Shown one piece after another: positions 9,099 to 16,642 of a stretch of 64,000 bases of DNA. Location: the NCBI RefSeq assembly GCF_016820515.1, contig NZ_JADHDV010000011.1:80903-144902 (forward strand), written 5' to 3'. The notes beneath the pieces were generated by a model that saw only the letters and a program-made list of their open reading frames with translations, was not told where the DNA came from and made no database searches. Position numbers and translations under genes: made by a program. The first letter of the stretch is position 1, and every line of letters begins with the position of its first letter. Origin of the DNA: Pseudoxanthomonas beigongshangi. Lineage in GTDB: Bacteria; Pseudomonadota; Gammaproteobacteria; Xanthomonadales; Xanthomonadaceae.

Positions 9099-10382
9099 TC
9101 ACCACGTATCCTCCAGGAACCGCGGCTTGCAGGCCAGGTAGCCACCCACCAGCAGCACGCCAATGCACAGCACCAGGAAACCGAACGGCCACGACCAGCC
9201 GTGGGTATGCTCGTGCAGCAGGCCGAACATCAGCGGTCCCAGGCAGGACAGCGAATAGCCCACGCCCTGCATGAAGCCAGACAGCGACGCGGATCCGGCC
9301 GGTGTGCGCGTGCGCAGGTTGATCATCGTCAGCGCCAGCGGGAAGGTACTGGGTCCCATGCCCAGCAGCGCCACCCACAGGGCCGGCGCGGCCATCGGTG
9401 CCCACAGCAGGCCGGAAAAGGCGACCGCGTAGAATGCCGCGCACGCGAGCACGACCGTATAGGGATTGCGCATCCGCACCGCCAGCGCCGGCATCGTCAA
9501 CGACGCGACCAGGCCGAGCGCGGAAAACAGGCCGACCATCGTGCCGCCCAGCGCTTCGCTGCCGCCGGCCTCGATCAGCAACTTCGGCAACCAGGTGAAC
9601 ATCGAATACGTCACCAGCGAGGTCATGCCGAACATCAGCGCCATGCCCCAGGCGACCGGCGATCGCCAGACCCGGCCGCGTGCGGCGGGCGCGGACAGTT
9701 CCGGTGCCTCGTCGCCGCCGGTGACGGCCTGGTCATGCATTTGCGCCATCGGCGTGTCGTGGCGCCGTTCGATCCACAGCACGCCGATCCACGGCAGCGC
9801 CGCGGCCACCGCGAACAGTGACCACAGGCCCAGCGAAATCTGCCAGTTGCTGGCCGCCATCACCGGCACGGCCAGCAGGGCCGGCAGGATGGTGCCGGCT
9901 TGCAGGACGGTGATGTAGAGGGTGCTGACCGTGCCCACACGGTCGGCAAAGTAGCGCTTCACCAGCGGGGGCAGCACGATGTTGCCGATGCCCATGCCGG
10001 CCAGCGCCACCGCCGAGGCGGCAAGCAGCGCGCCGCTGCCACCGGCCAGGCTGCGCAGCAGCAGGCCGACGGCGGCCAGCGCCATCGCCAGCAGCGCGGT
10101 GCGTTCCAGGCCGATGCGGTGGGCGATGCCGGGCGTGAGCACGCCGAACAGCGCGAACGCGGCGGTCGGCAACATGCCGAACACGCCGGTCATGGTGGCG
10201 CCGAAACCGAACAGGTGGCCCAACTGGTCCAGCAGCGGCGTCAGCGAGGTCACCGCCGTGCGCAGGTTGAACGCGGACAGCACGATGCCGGCCAGGATCA
10301 GGCCACGTCCGGACCATAGCGGAACGGAGGAACCCGGTGGGGAGGGGGAAGTCGAGGGGGAGGCGTGTTGCGGGGATTTCAT
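9099..10382 (-). CDS. MFS transporter of the CynX/NimT (cyanate permease-like) type
   Basis: A major-facilitator membrane protein of about 427 residues with twelve predicted hydrophobic segments and a hydrophilic central loop near residues 195-225. Its start region (GLILAGIVLSAFNLRTAVTSLTPLLDQ) and GFGATMTGVFGMLPTAAFALFG closely follow the CynX/NimT family, whose members include cyanate and 2-nitroimidazole transporters; most are of unknown substrate. Start taken at the ATG at 10382 (MKSPQHASPSTS), giving a short soluble N-terminus; a second ATG 9 bases upstream is equally possible. It is convergent with proA and lies downstream of pgaD, 86 bp away, in the same direction, but nothing links it to the polysaccharide. 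Confidence 0.85.
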   Translation of the reverse strand: MKSPQHASPSTSPSPPGSSVPLWSGRGLILAGIVLSAFNLRTAVTSLTPLLDQLGHLFGFGATMTGVFGMLPTAAFALFGVLTPGIAHRIGLERTALLAMALAAVGLLLRSLAGGSGALLAASAVALAGMGIGNIVLPPLVKRYFADRVGTVSTLYITVLQAGTILPALLAVPVMAASNWQISLGLWSLFAVAAALPWIGVLWIERRHDTPMAQMHDQAVTGGDEAPELSAPAARGRVWRSPVAWGMALMFGMTSLVTYSMFTWLPKLLIEAGGSEALGGTMVGLFSALGLVASLTMPALAVRMRNPYTVVLACAAFYAVAFSGLLWAPMAAPALWVALLGMGPSTFPLALTMINLRTRTPAGSASLSGFMQGVGYSLSCLGPLMFGLLHEHTHGWSWPFGFLVLCIGVLLVGGYLACKPRFLEDTW

Positions 10383-10467
10383 CGCCCGCATTATCGCCGA
10401 TGCGCGCTGGCGACGGTGTGCCGCCAAGGCGACACACCGTCCCGGCAATCCCGTGCGAGGTCCGCGA

Positions 10468-10935
10468 TCAGCCGCCGGTGTTGGCGCTCAGGGCCGGACG
10501 GCTCATCGATTCGGGAATCGCGTGATCGTTCATGTGCAGCAGGGTGACCTTGGACTGGCCAAGCTGATTCGCCAGCGCCAGGCTAGCGCCCAGGCGTTCT
10601 GCCACCTCGTCCACGCCCACGTCCTCCTGCGGGCTGCGCCGATCCTGGGAAGCGAAGCGCCAGCGGTTGTACTCGGCCCAACCGATCAGTGCGAGTGCGC
10701 AGACCGCGGCCATCACCGGGATGGCGACGATCAGGAACGGTTCCACCTGGTGCTGGCGCGTGTACAGCTCGAAGAACGCCGTGCGCACGCCCAGCAGCCA
10801 CAGGATCAGGGTGACCAGTGGCAGCCACAGGTAGATGTACAACCCCCAGAAGGCGGCGGTGACGAAGCCCCACGCAGCGCGCTTCAGGCGCGGCTGGGCA
10901 TACGGTTTGCGGATGAGGCGGGAATCGTATTTCAT
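10468..10935 (-). CDS. pgaD: Poly-beta-1,6-GlcNAc synthase subunit PgaD
   Basis: A 155-residue inner-membrane protein with two transmembrane segments (about residues 22-48 and 66-90) followed by a cytoplasmic tail. Position, size and topology are those of PgaD, which with PgaC forms the c-di-GMP-activated PNAG synthase in E. coli. The sequence is poorly conserved in general, and the opening YDSRLIRKPYAQP and the aromatic first membrane helix (AFWGLYIYLWLPL) are the recognisable parts. Its start overlaps the pgaC stop by 4 bases. It is the last gene of the pgaABCD operon. Both PgaC and PgaD contact c-di-GMP in E. coli; whether this one does is inferred. Confidence 0.88.
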   Translation of the reverse strand: MKYDSRLIRKPYAQPRLKRAAWGFVTAAFWGLYIYLWLPLVTLILWLLGVRTAFFELYTRQHQVEPFLIVAIPVMAAVCALALIGWAEYNRWRFASQDRRSPQEDVGVDEVAERLGASLALANQLGQSKVTLLHMNDHAIPESMSRPALSANTGG

Positions 10936-12179
10936 CGGATACCTCGATCAGGACTGACCCACGTGGCGCGCTTGCCGCGCCGTTTCAACAAGGTCTTGGG
11001 AAGCGCGACCACGGTGGTGAACAGGCTCAGCAGCCAGTACGCCATCGGGTACCAGATCATCCAGAAGTAATTGCGGCCGACCTGGGTTTCGTAACGGCGG
11101 TCGATGATGATGCTGCTGGCGAACTGCGCCATGCAGACCATCGCCAGGATCACGCCGTGCCAAGAGGGCAGGATGGTGTGCACGTACAGCGCCGGCGGCA
11201 GGGCGATGAACTTGCCCAGCGCCCACAGCACGATGATCAGCAGCATCGTGTAGGCCCACAGCACACTGAGCAGGTACTCGAGCAGGACGCCCCACATCCG
11301 CCGCTTGCGCCAGCTGAGGAAGTCGCGGCCGTGGCGCAGCAGCACTTCCACGCCACCCTGCGCCCAGCGCAGGCGCTGCCGCCACAGGCCCTTCAGGGTC
11401 TCCGGCATCAGGATGAAGCACAGCGCGTTCGGCTCGTAGCGGATGTCCCAGTGATCCAGTTGCAGGCGCCAACTGATGTCGATGTCCTCGGTCACCATGT
11501 CATCGGCCCAGTAGCCGATACGGTGCAGGGCGGTGCGGCGGAACGCGCTGATCACGCCGGAGACGGTGAAGATGCGTCCATACACGCGCTGGGCGCGCTT
11601 GATCATGCCGATGATCGAGGAGAACTCGCCGACCTGCAGCCGGCCCAGCAGGGTCGAGCGGTTGCGGATGCGCGGGTTGCCGGTGACCGCGCCCACGCGC
11701 GGGCCGGAGGTCAGGTGCCAGACCATCCAGTGCGCGGCGTATTCGTCCAGCAGCGCATCGCCGTCGATGCAGACCAGGTATTCGGACTGCGCGGCGAGCG
11801 CGCCCATGCGCAGCGCGTTGGCCTTGCCCAGGTTGCGATCCAGGTGGATCACCCGCAGCCGGTCGTGGCGCTCGGCCATGGCATTGAGTGCGGCGGCGGT
11901 GTTGTCGCGGCTGCCGTCGTTGATCGCGATGACCTCGAAGTCGGGATACTTCTGCAGCAGCGCGCTGCCGATGGTTTCCTCCGCGTTGTCACCCTCGTTG
12001 TGGCAGGGGATGAGGATCGAAACCTTCGGGAAGGCGGCCAGCGGCGGCGGATCGGTGCGCTGGCGCGCGTGGCGCTCGCGACGGAAGTAGTAGTACAACC
12101 CGCCCGACATCCAGAAGAACGACATGATGATCGGATACAGGAAGGCGAATTCGAAAAGGACGGCGAGGATCTTGTCCAT
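10932..12179 (-). CDS. pgaC: Poly-beta-1,6-N-acetylglucosamine synthase PgaC
   Basis: A 415-residue GT2-family membrane glycosyltransferase that polymerises UDP-GlcNAc and feeds the chain across the inner membrane. N-terminal membrane segment (residues 5-30), then the catalytic core: VSILIPCHNEGDN, AINDGSRDNT, CIDGDALLDEYA (DxD), TEDIDISWRL (general base) and RQRLRWAQGG (the Q/RxxRW motif). Three or more C-terminal membrane segments follow. All catalytic motifs are intact. It begins 2 bp after pgaB and overlaps pgaD by 4 bases. A second, related synthase is encoded divergently at 16643, so the genome has at least two PgaC-like enzymes at this locus. Confidence 0.95.
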   Translation of the reverse strand: MDKILAVLFEFAFLYPIIMSFFWMSGGLYYYFRRERHARQRTDPPPLAAFPKVSILIPCHNEGDNAEETIGSALLQKYPDFEVIAINDGSRDNTAAALNAMAERHDRLRVIHLDRNLGKANALRMGALAAQSEYLVCIDGDALLDEYAAHWMVWHLTSGPRVGAVTGNPRIRNRSTLLGRLQVGEFSSIIGMIKRAQRVYGRIFTVSGVISAFRRTALHRIGYWADDMVTEDIDISWRLQLDHWDIRYEPNALCFILMPETLKGLWRQRLRWAQGGVEVLLRHGRDFLSWRKRRMWGVLLEYLLSVLWAYTMLLIIVLWALGKFIALPPALYVHTILPSWHGVILAMVCMAQFASSIIIDRRYETQVGRNYFWMIWYPMAYWLLSLFTTVVALPKTLLKRRGKRATWVSPDRGIR

Positions 12180-12181
12180 GA

Positions 12182-14050
12182 TCAGCGCTCCTCGTACGGG
12201 AAGCCACGGGCGGAGATGCCGGCACGGGCATCGGGCATGCGCGGCAGGTCGGCGATGAAGTCATCCGGGTACCAGCCCAGATGGCGAACGCCCTGGGCCT
12301 GCAGGCGACGGATGAGGGCATTGATGCGCGGGCCGGGAATCGGCTTGCGGGTATTCCAGTCGACGGTCTGCAGTTCGAACAGGGTCTGCGACAGTTGCGG
12401 GTCCTGCTTGCGTACCGCCGCCACCAGTTCGTCCAGCCACTTCTCCGGACGCCGGCTGCCTTCCATCCACGGCATCGCCATCAGCGCGGTGTGATCGTAG
12501 GCGCGGTTGAACAGATCCAGCCGCTGCGCGAACCAGGCCTGGCTCTGCGGTTCCAGCACGGGGCGCGCGTACATGTTGCGCACGGTCTTGAGCTTGGGAC
12601 GCCAGCGCTCGGCGGCGTTCCTCAGTTCCAGGGTGAAGTCGATCAGCGCCTGCGTGCGCGCCTCGGTGTTGCCGGGAGCGAGCGTGGCCAGTTCGGTGTC
12701 GCGCAGGTAGGCATCGTCATGGAACAGGAGTCCTTCCATGTACGAGGCGACCGCCAGGTCCTCGTAGATGCCGGCGATGGTCCGGCGCACGTCCGGACGG
12801 GTGAAGTCCAGCCGCGGGATGCCGTCGGCCTCGCGGCTGGCGATGGCCATGCCGGGCACCTGCTGCGGGAGCTTGTAGGCCATCACCGGCAGCCAGGCGA
12901 ACACCTTGACATGGGCGCGGGTGTACAGCTGCCAGGCGACCCGGTTGTACAGATCCGCGCGTACCGGCATGAAGCGGTTGGGGAAGTACAGCGCGTCGGC
13001 GGCACCATCGCCATCCGGGTCGGCGAAGGCCTGCAGGAACACATGCGAGGGGCCGATGCGGTTGACGCGCTCGATCAGCAGGTCCAGGTTGCGCGCCTGC
13101 TGTTGCGGGTCAGGGTCGTAGACCGCGTCCAGGTCGATCTGCAGGGCACGGATGCCTTCGGCTTCCGGATCGTGGCGGAGCTCATAGGCCAGTTCGGTGA
13201 CGGTCGGATTGTCCATCACCAGCAGGCGGGCCAGGCCGTGCAGGTCCGCGGTCACCGGCGTGCTGGGGCCTTCCAGATCGAAGGACACCGGCATGCCCAG
13301 CGATTCGGCGATGTCGTTGCTCACGCTGCTGTAGGCGGCGTAGGGCCACACGATGGCGCGCGGCGCCTGGCCCAGGTGCCGGCGGATCAGATCGCTGCTG
13401 GTCGCCAGATCCGAGCGCACGCGCTCGCGGTACGCGGCTTCGGTTTCATAACGCCCGGCTGCCGGATCGTAGATGCGGGTGATCGCGGCCGGGGTCTGGT
13501 TGCCCTGCGGGTTGGACTGCACGCCTTTGTGCAGGGCGTTGGTGTGGCTGGCGACTTCGACCAGCCCGCTGGCCTGCATCTCCCGCAGTTGATCCCAGGT
13601 GACGAAATCGTCGCGGGTGAACATGCGCGGACCGTAGTCGATCTCCTGGCCGGCGGGCATGTCGACCCAGCCGGTGATCACCGCCGCCAGCGCCGGGTAG
13701 TTGTAGGCGCGCAGCAGCGGGAAGGCATGCGTGTACAGGCTGCGCAGGCCGTCATCGAAGGTCAGCAGGACCGGCTTGGCCGGCAGCGGCTTGCCGCCGC
13801 GGGAGGCTTCCACCACCTGCGACAGCGACACCGGGTGGTAGCCGTGCCCGGCCAGCCAGTCCAGGTGCGCGGCGAAGTTCTGGGTGCTGACCGCGTAGGC
13901 GTCGGCGTCGCCTTTCTTGGCGACATCGTCGCGGATGTCGTGATAGCTGAGCACCAGCAGCGGCTCGGCGGCACGCGCGGCGAGCATCGGCGCGAACAGC
14001 GCCAGTGCGCACAGGGCCAGCAGCAACCAGGTTGGACGTACGGACTTCAT
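12182..14050 (-). CDS. pgaB: Poly-beta-1,6-GlcNAc N-deacetylase PgaB
   Basis: About 622 residues. A cleavable signal peptide (ending near ARAAEP) leads to a CE4 polysaccharide deacetylase domain: LSYHDIRDD, LLTFDDGLRSLYTHAFPLL (metal Asp pair) and a SHTNALHKG histidine motif. The C-terminal half is the PgaB GHL13 hydrolase-like domain (DLDAVYDPDPQQQARNLDLL, AWLPVMAYKLP, LFHDDAYLRD). PgaB partially deacetylates PNAG in the periplasm so that it can be exported. Unlike E. coli PgaB there is no clear lipobox cysteine. Three consecutive ATGs (14056, 14053, 14050) overlap the pgaA stop; 14050 is favoured because GGGGAG then sits 7 bases upstream. Confidence 0.93.
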   Translation of the reverse strand: MKSVRPTWLLLALCALALFAPMLAARAAEPLLVLSYHDIRDDVAKKGDADAYAVSTQNFAAHLDWLAGHGYHPVSLSQVVEASRGGKPLPAKPVLLTFDDGLRSLYTHAFPLLRAYNYPALAAVITGWVDMPAGQEIDYGPRMFTRDDFVTWDQLREMQASGLVEVASHTNALHKGVQSNPQGNQTPAAITRIYDPAAGRYETEAAYRERVRSDLATSSDLIRRHLGQAPRAIVWPYAAYSSVSNDIAESLGMPVSFDLEGPSTPVTADLHGLARLLVMDNPTVTELAYELRHDPEAEGIRALQIDLDAVYDPDPQQQARNLDLLIERVNRIGPSHVFLQAFADPDGDGAADALYFPNRFMPVRADLYNRVAWQLYTRAHVKVFAWLPVMAYKLPQQVPGMAIASREADGIPRLDFTRPDVRRTIAGIYEDLAVASYMEGLLFHDDAYLRDTELATLAPGNTEARTQALIDFTLELRNAAERWRPKLKTVRNMYARPVLEPQSQAWFAQRLDLFNRAYDHTALMAMPWMEGSRRPEKWLDELVAAVRKQDPQLSQTLFELQTVDWNTRKPIPGPRINALIRRLQAQGVRHLGWYPDDFIADLPRMPDARAGISARGFPYEER

Positions 14051-14052
14051 CA

Positions 14053-16128
14053 TCATTCTCCCCACCGCAGTTCGGCATCGAAGCCGAAGCGTTCTTCACG
14101 GACCCCGTCGTAGACCGGGCGCGACCAGCTGACCCCGTAGGTCAGCACCCGGCCGAGCGCGAATTTCCATTCGTGCTCGTAGCGCAGCGCCGGCACCCAG
14201 TGGGTGCCGAAGCCTTCCTGCCAGTAGCGGCCGGCGGTGGCGGTGAGGCGATGGCGGAAATGGCGCTCGTATTCGCGCCACACCAGGTGATCCGCGCGCA
14301 GGCCCAGTTCCAGCGAACCGTCACGCGAGGGATTGAAGTACGGTGTGTCCCGGCGGCTGCCGCGGCTGCCGTAGAGACCGGCCAGGCCGTCGAGCAGGAA
14401 GTAGGGACGGGTCCACAGGCGCTGTTCGGCATTGAGGTTGAGCGCGGTGCGGCGGTTGCCGTCCTCGTAACGCCAATGGGTGAGCCCGCCACGGAATTCA
14501 GTGCGCTCGTTGCGCTCGTACACCAGGTTGATCGCGGCGCTGTCGGCGGTGATGCCGGCGTCACGCGCCTGCAGCGAGGCGTCGGCGTCATTCCGGCGCA
14601 GCGAAAGCTGGCCGTCGAGGGTATCGCTGAAGCGCCAGCCCACGTCCAGCGACACGCCGGTGCCGCCGACGCGGTCACTGGCGTGGTAGACGCCCAGGTG
14701 GGTGTCCAGGCGGTCGTAGGCGTAGCGCACGCCGACGCCCTGCCGGCGATGATGGATGCGATCCCGATCGAAGTCCGCCCAGCGGTCGTCGGCCACGGCG
14801 GTTAGGCGCCAGCGGTCATCGAACAGCGGCGATTGCACTTCCACGCCATATTCGCCGTCGCGGTTGCCGAACGGTGTGTTGCCGCTGCCGCCGTTGCTGC
14901 GCGCGCCGGCCACGTAGGCGCGCCATTGCCAGCCGCGATGATTGCGCCAGAGTTCGTCCATGCGCTGTACGTTCGGCTGGTCGCCGTATTCCCTGACCAG
15001 CAGATCGTGCAGATCGCGGGCCTGGTCGTCGCGGCGCAGGGTGACCAGCGCCTCGACCTGGCCGACGCGCGCATTGACGTCGCGTTCGTCCAGCGTGGAG
15101 GCCATGCGGAAGCGCTCCAGCGCCCGCTCCGGCCAGCCGCGCATCATGTAGACCTGGCCGAGCGAGGTCTGCATGCCGGCGTTGTTGGGCGCGATGCCCA
15201 GCATGGCGGTGATGTCGCGTTCGGCGCTGGGCAGGTCCTCGGAGAAGGCGCGCAGCATCGCCAGGGTGCTGTCCGTGTCGGCGCGGCGCCAGTTCTGGCT
15301 GCCCTGGCGCGCGCCCGGCGCGTACAGCCAGGCCGGCTGGGTCTCGCGATAGGCTTCCAGGCCGCGGATGGCGGTGGTGGGCCGCTCGCTTTCCAGATAG
15401 GCGTAGGCCAGTTGCATGCGCACGTCGCTGTTGTCCGGATCGGCCTTGAGCGCGGCTTCCAGCACCGGCGCGGCCTCGAACGGACGCTTGAGCGCCATGA
15501 ACGAATCGCCCACCGCGGGTAGCGCGTAGGCGGGCACCGCGAGTCCGGCGGTGTCGTTCAAGGCCTGGTATTCGTCGACCACCTGCTGGTGGCGTCCCAG
15601 CTTCGACAGCAGGATCAGCCGGTCATAACGGATGCGGGTCGGCAAGGTTGGATCGTTCGCCGGACTCCGTCGCAGATATTCCTCGATGGCGCTGTCGGCC
15701 ACACGCGCCTCGGCCAGGCGGTTGCGCTCGTTTTCCGGGTAGGCCTGCGACCACAGGATCAACCGGGCCAGGTAGTTGGCTTCGAACTGCTCGCGCTGCG
15801 CGGCATCGAACAGCTCGGGGCGGGCGCGGTACATCGCCCAGGCCTGGTAGCTGTTGCCGACATCGCCCAGGGTCAGGGTACGCAGGCGGTACAGCTCGGG
15901 ATCGTCCGGGCGCTGGGCCTGCAGGCGTTCGAATATCGCCAGGGCGTCCAGCCAGCGCGACTCGTCGCGCAGGCGGGCGGCCTGCGCAAGCGAGGCCTCG
16001 TGCCCCGGATCGTTGCCGGCGCCGGCCGGCGGGAAGGTGGGAGTGGTGGCGGGTGCCGCTGCCAGAGCCGGCAGGCCGGTCGCACCCATGGCGCATGCAA
16101 GCGCCCAAGACAATGTGGTTCTTTTCAA
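14053..16128 (-). CDS. pgaA: Poly-beta-1,6-GlcNAc export porin PgaA, TTG start
   Basis: A 691-residue outer-membrane exporter. A signal peptide (MKRTTLSWALACAMGATG) is followed by TPR repeats (about residues 40-350, e.g. LPTRIRYDRLILLSKLGRH, NAGMQTSLGQVYMMRGWPERA) and a C-terminal beta-barrel (about residues 385-691) rich in alternating aromatic strands. TPRs bind deacetylated PNAG and the barrel lets it out. The start is a TTG at 16128: an in-frame TAG lies seven codons upstream with no ATG or GTG between, and the next ATG (16089) would delete most of the signal peptide; GGCGGAA precedes the TTG. A TTG start implies modest translation. First gene of pgaABCD; see the 16129-16642 control region. 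Confidence 0.9.
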   Translation of the reverse strand: MKRTTLSWALACAMGATGLPALAAAPATTPTFPPAGAGNDPGHEASLAQAARLRDESRWLDALAIFERLQAQRPDDPELYRLRTLTLGDVGNSYQAWAMYRARPELFDAAQREQFEANYLARLILWSQAYPENERNRLAEARVADSAIEEYLRRSPANDPTLPTRIRYDRLILLSKLGRHQQVVDEYQALNDTAGLAVPAYALPAVGDSFMALKRPFEAAPVLEAALKADPDNSDVRMQLAYAYLESERPTTAIRGLEAYRETQPAWLYAPGARQGSQNWRRADTDSTLAMLRAFSEDLPSAERDITAMLGIAPNNAGMQTSLGQVYMMRGWPERALERFRMASTLDERDVNARVGQVEALVTLRRDDQARDLHDLLVREYGDQPNVQRMDELWRNHRGWQWRAYVAGARSNGGSGNTPFGNRDGEYGVEVQSPLFDDRWRLTAVADDRWADFDRDRIHHRRQGVGVRYAYDRLDTHLGVYHASDRVGGTGVSLDVGWRFSDTLDGQLSLRRNDADASLQARDAGITADSAAINLVYERNERTEFRGGLTHWRYEDGNRRTALNLNAEQRLWTRPYFLLDGLAGLYGSRGSRRDTPYFNPSRDGSLELGLRADHLVWREYERHFRHRLTATAGRYWQEGFGTHWVPALRYEHEWKFALGRVLTYGVSWSRPVYDGVREERFGFDAELRWGE

Positions 16129-16194
16129 AACGTTCCGCCCCTGTCGCTAACAGTTGGGTCCCCCGGGGGAGACCGTGCTGGTGGTCCTTGGATT

Positions 16195-16210
16195 TGTGAT
16201 GAGTCGCACA
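16195..16210. promoter_or_regulatory. CRP/Clp-like palindrome 1 (or leader hairpin)
   Basis: TGTGATGAGTCGCACA fits TGTGA-N6-TCACA with one mismatch (G for T). It is extended to perfect 9-bp arms GGATTTGTG and CACAAATCC at 16190-16215. In the pgaA mRNA leader the same palindrome would form a 9-bp hairpin with an 8-base loop, so it may act on DNA, RNA or both. It lies 67-82 bp upstream of the pgaA start codon. Confidence 0.5.
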
Positions 16211-16285
16211 AATCCTGCCAAGTCTAGGAAGCGGTACCCAAAGGGCGCCCAAACGGGACGATTCTGTTAATAATCCATAAATTTA

Positions 16286-16301
16286 TGTGATGTAACTCAC
16301 T
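16286..16301. promoter_or_regulatory. CRP/Clp-like palindrome 2
   Basis: TGTGATGTAACTCACT fits the CRP/Clp consensus TGTGA-N6-TCACA at nine of ten core positions. It sits in the A/T-rich island, 158-173 bp upstream of pgaA. Relative to a possible minus-strand -10 (CAGAAT, 16261-16266) its centre is about 40 bp upstream of the expected start point, which is the class II activator position. Clp is the xanthomonad CRP homologue, reported to lose DNA binding with c-di-GMP. Confidence 0.6.
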
Positions 16302-16517
16302 AAAAATCACGATCAATCGGCCTTGCTTGCCCGGTTTCCCGCCGAAAACACGAGTCGGGGTGGGGTTTGTGAGCGATACGTGACAGGTTCCGCGTGAGGC
16401 TCGAAAGCATCCCGAAAAGCGGAACTCCCGGGGCGGGCGGGCCTGAGCCACCGGAAATGCGGCCTTCGGAGCCATCAGGTGGGCAGGACCAAAAGTGACC
16501 CTTTGCGTCACAAAACG

Positions 16518-16531
16518 GTGATTTGAATCAC
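16518..16531. promoter_or_regulatory. CRP/Clp-like palindrome 3
   Basis: GTGATTTGAATCAC is a perfect inverted repeat apart from its central two bases, and has the CRP/Clp core GTGA-N6-TCAC; the outer bases (G instead of T/A) are off-consensus. It lies about 60 bp upstream of the sigma-54 -24 element, roughly -85 to -100 from the predicted start point, a usual place for an enhancer-binding or co-regulator site. Confidence 0.5.
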
Positions 16532-16590
16532 GAAACTGTAACGAAGGCTCGGAGAGGCGATGAGAGGTCACATTGCCCGGCCCGCCGGGT

Positions 16591-16606
16591 TGGCACGCGA
16601 ATTGCT
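16591..16606 (+). promoter_or_regulatory. Sigma-54 (RpoN) promoter upstream of the second synthase gene
   Basis: TGGCACGCGAATTGCT matches the sigma-54 consensus TGGCACG-N4-TTGCW exactly, with GG at 16592-16593 and GC at 16604-16605 separated by the required 10 bases. The predicted start point is near 16617, 26 bases ahead of the ATG at 16643. Transcription from such promoters needs an AAA+ enhancer-binding protein; which one is unknown. Confidence 0.8.
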
Positions 16607-16642
16607 CGATGACAGGCACATCCGCTCCGTGTCCACGCCGCC

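Larger units (their letters stand above)
16129..16642. other. 514-bp divergent control region between pgaA and a second synthase unit
   Basis: No credible gene lies here; the small ORFs seen are short and without family signals. The region contains an A/T-rich island (about 16263-16312) that stands out in this GC-rich DNA, three CRP/Clp-type palindromes (16195-16210, 16286-16301, 16518-16531), a GC hairpin (GGTC/GACC arms around CCCCCGGGGG, about 16156-16174), and a sigma-54 promoter at 16591-16606 aimed at the rightward gene. For pgaA, a CAGAAT at 16261-16266 (minus strand) lies where a -10 would be for a class II activator site at 16286-16301; this would leave a leader of about 125 bases. 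Confidence 0.75.

Noticed and set aside
12281..14113. A 610-codon frame opposite pgaB
   Set aside because: It is antisense to a recognised gene, has a biased shadow composition rich in His/Gln/Arg/Ala/Val, and no ribosome-binding site or family signal.
16140..16320. Possible c-di-GMP riboswitch in the pgaA leader
   Set aside because: The conserved GEMM core and receptor elements were not found on the minus strand; only simple hairpins and Clp-like palindromes are seen.
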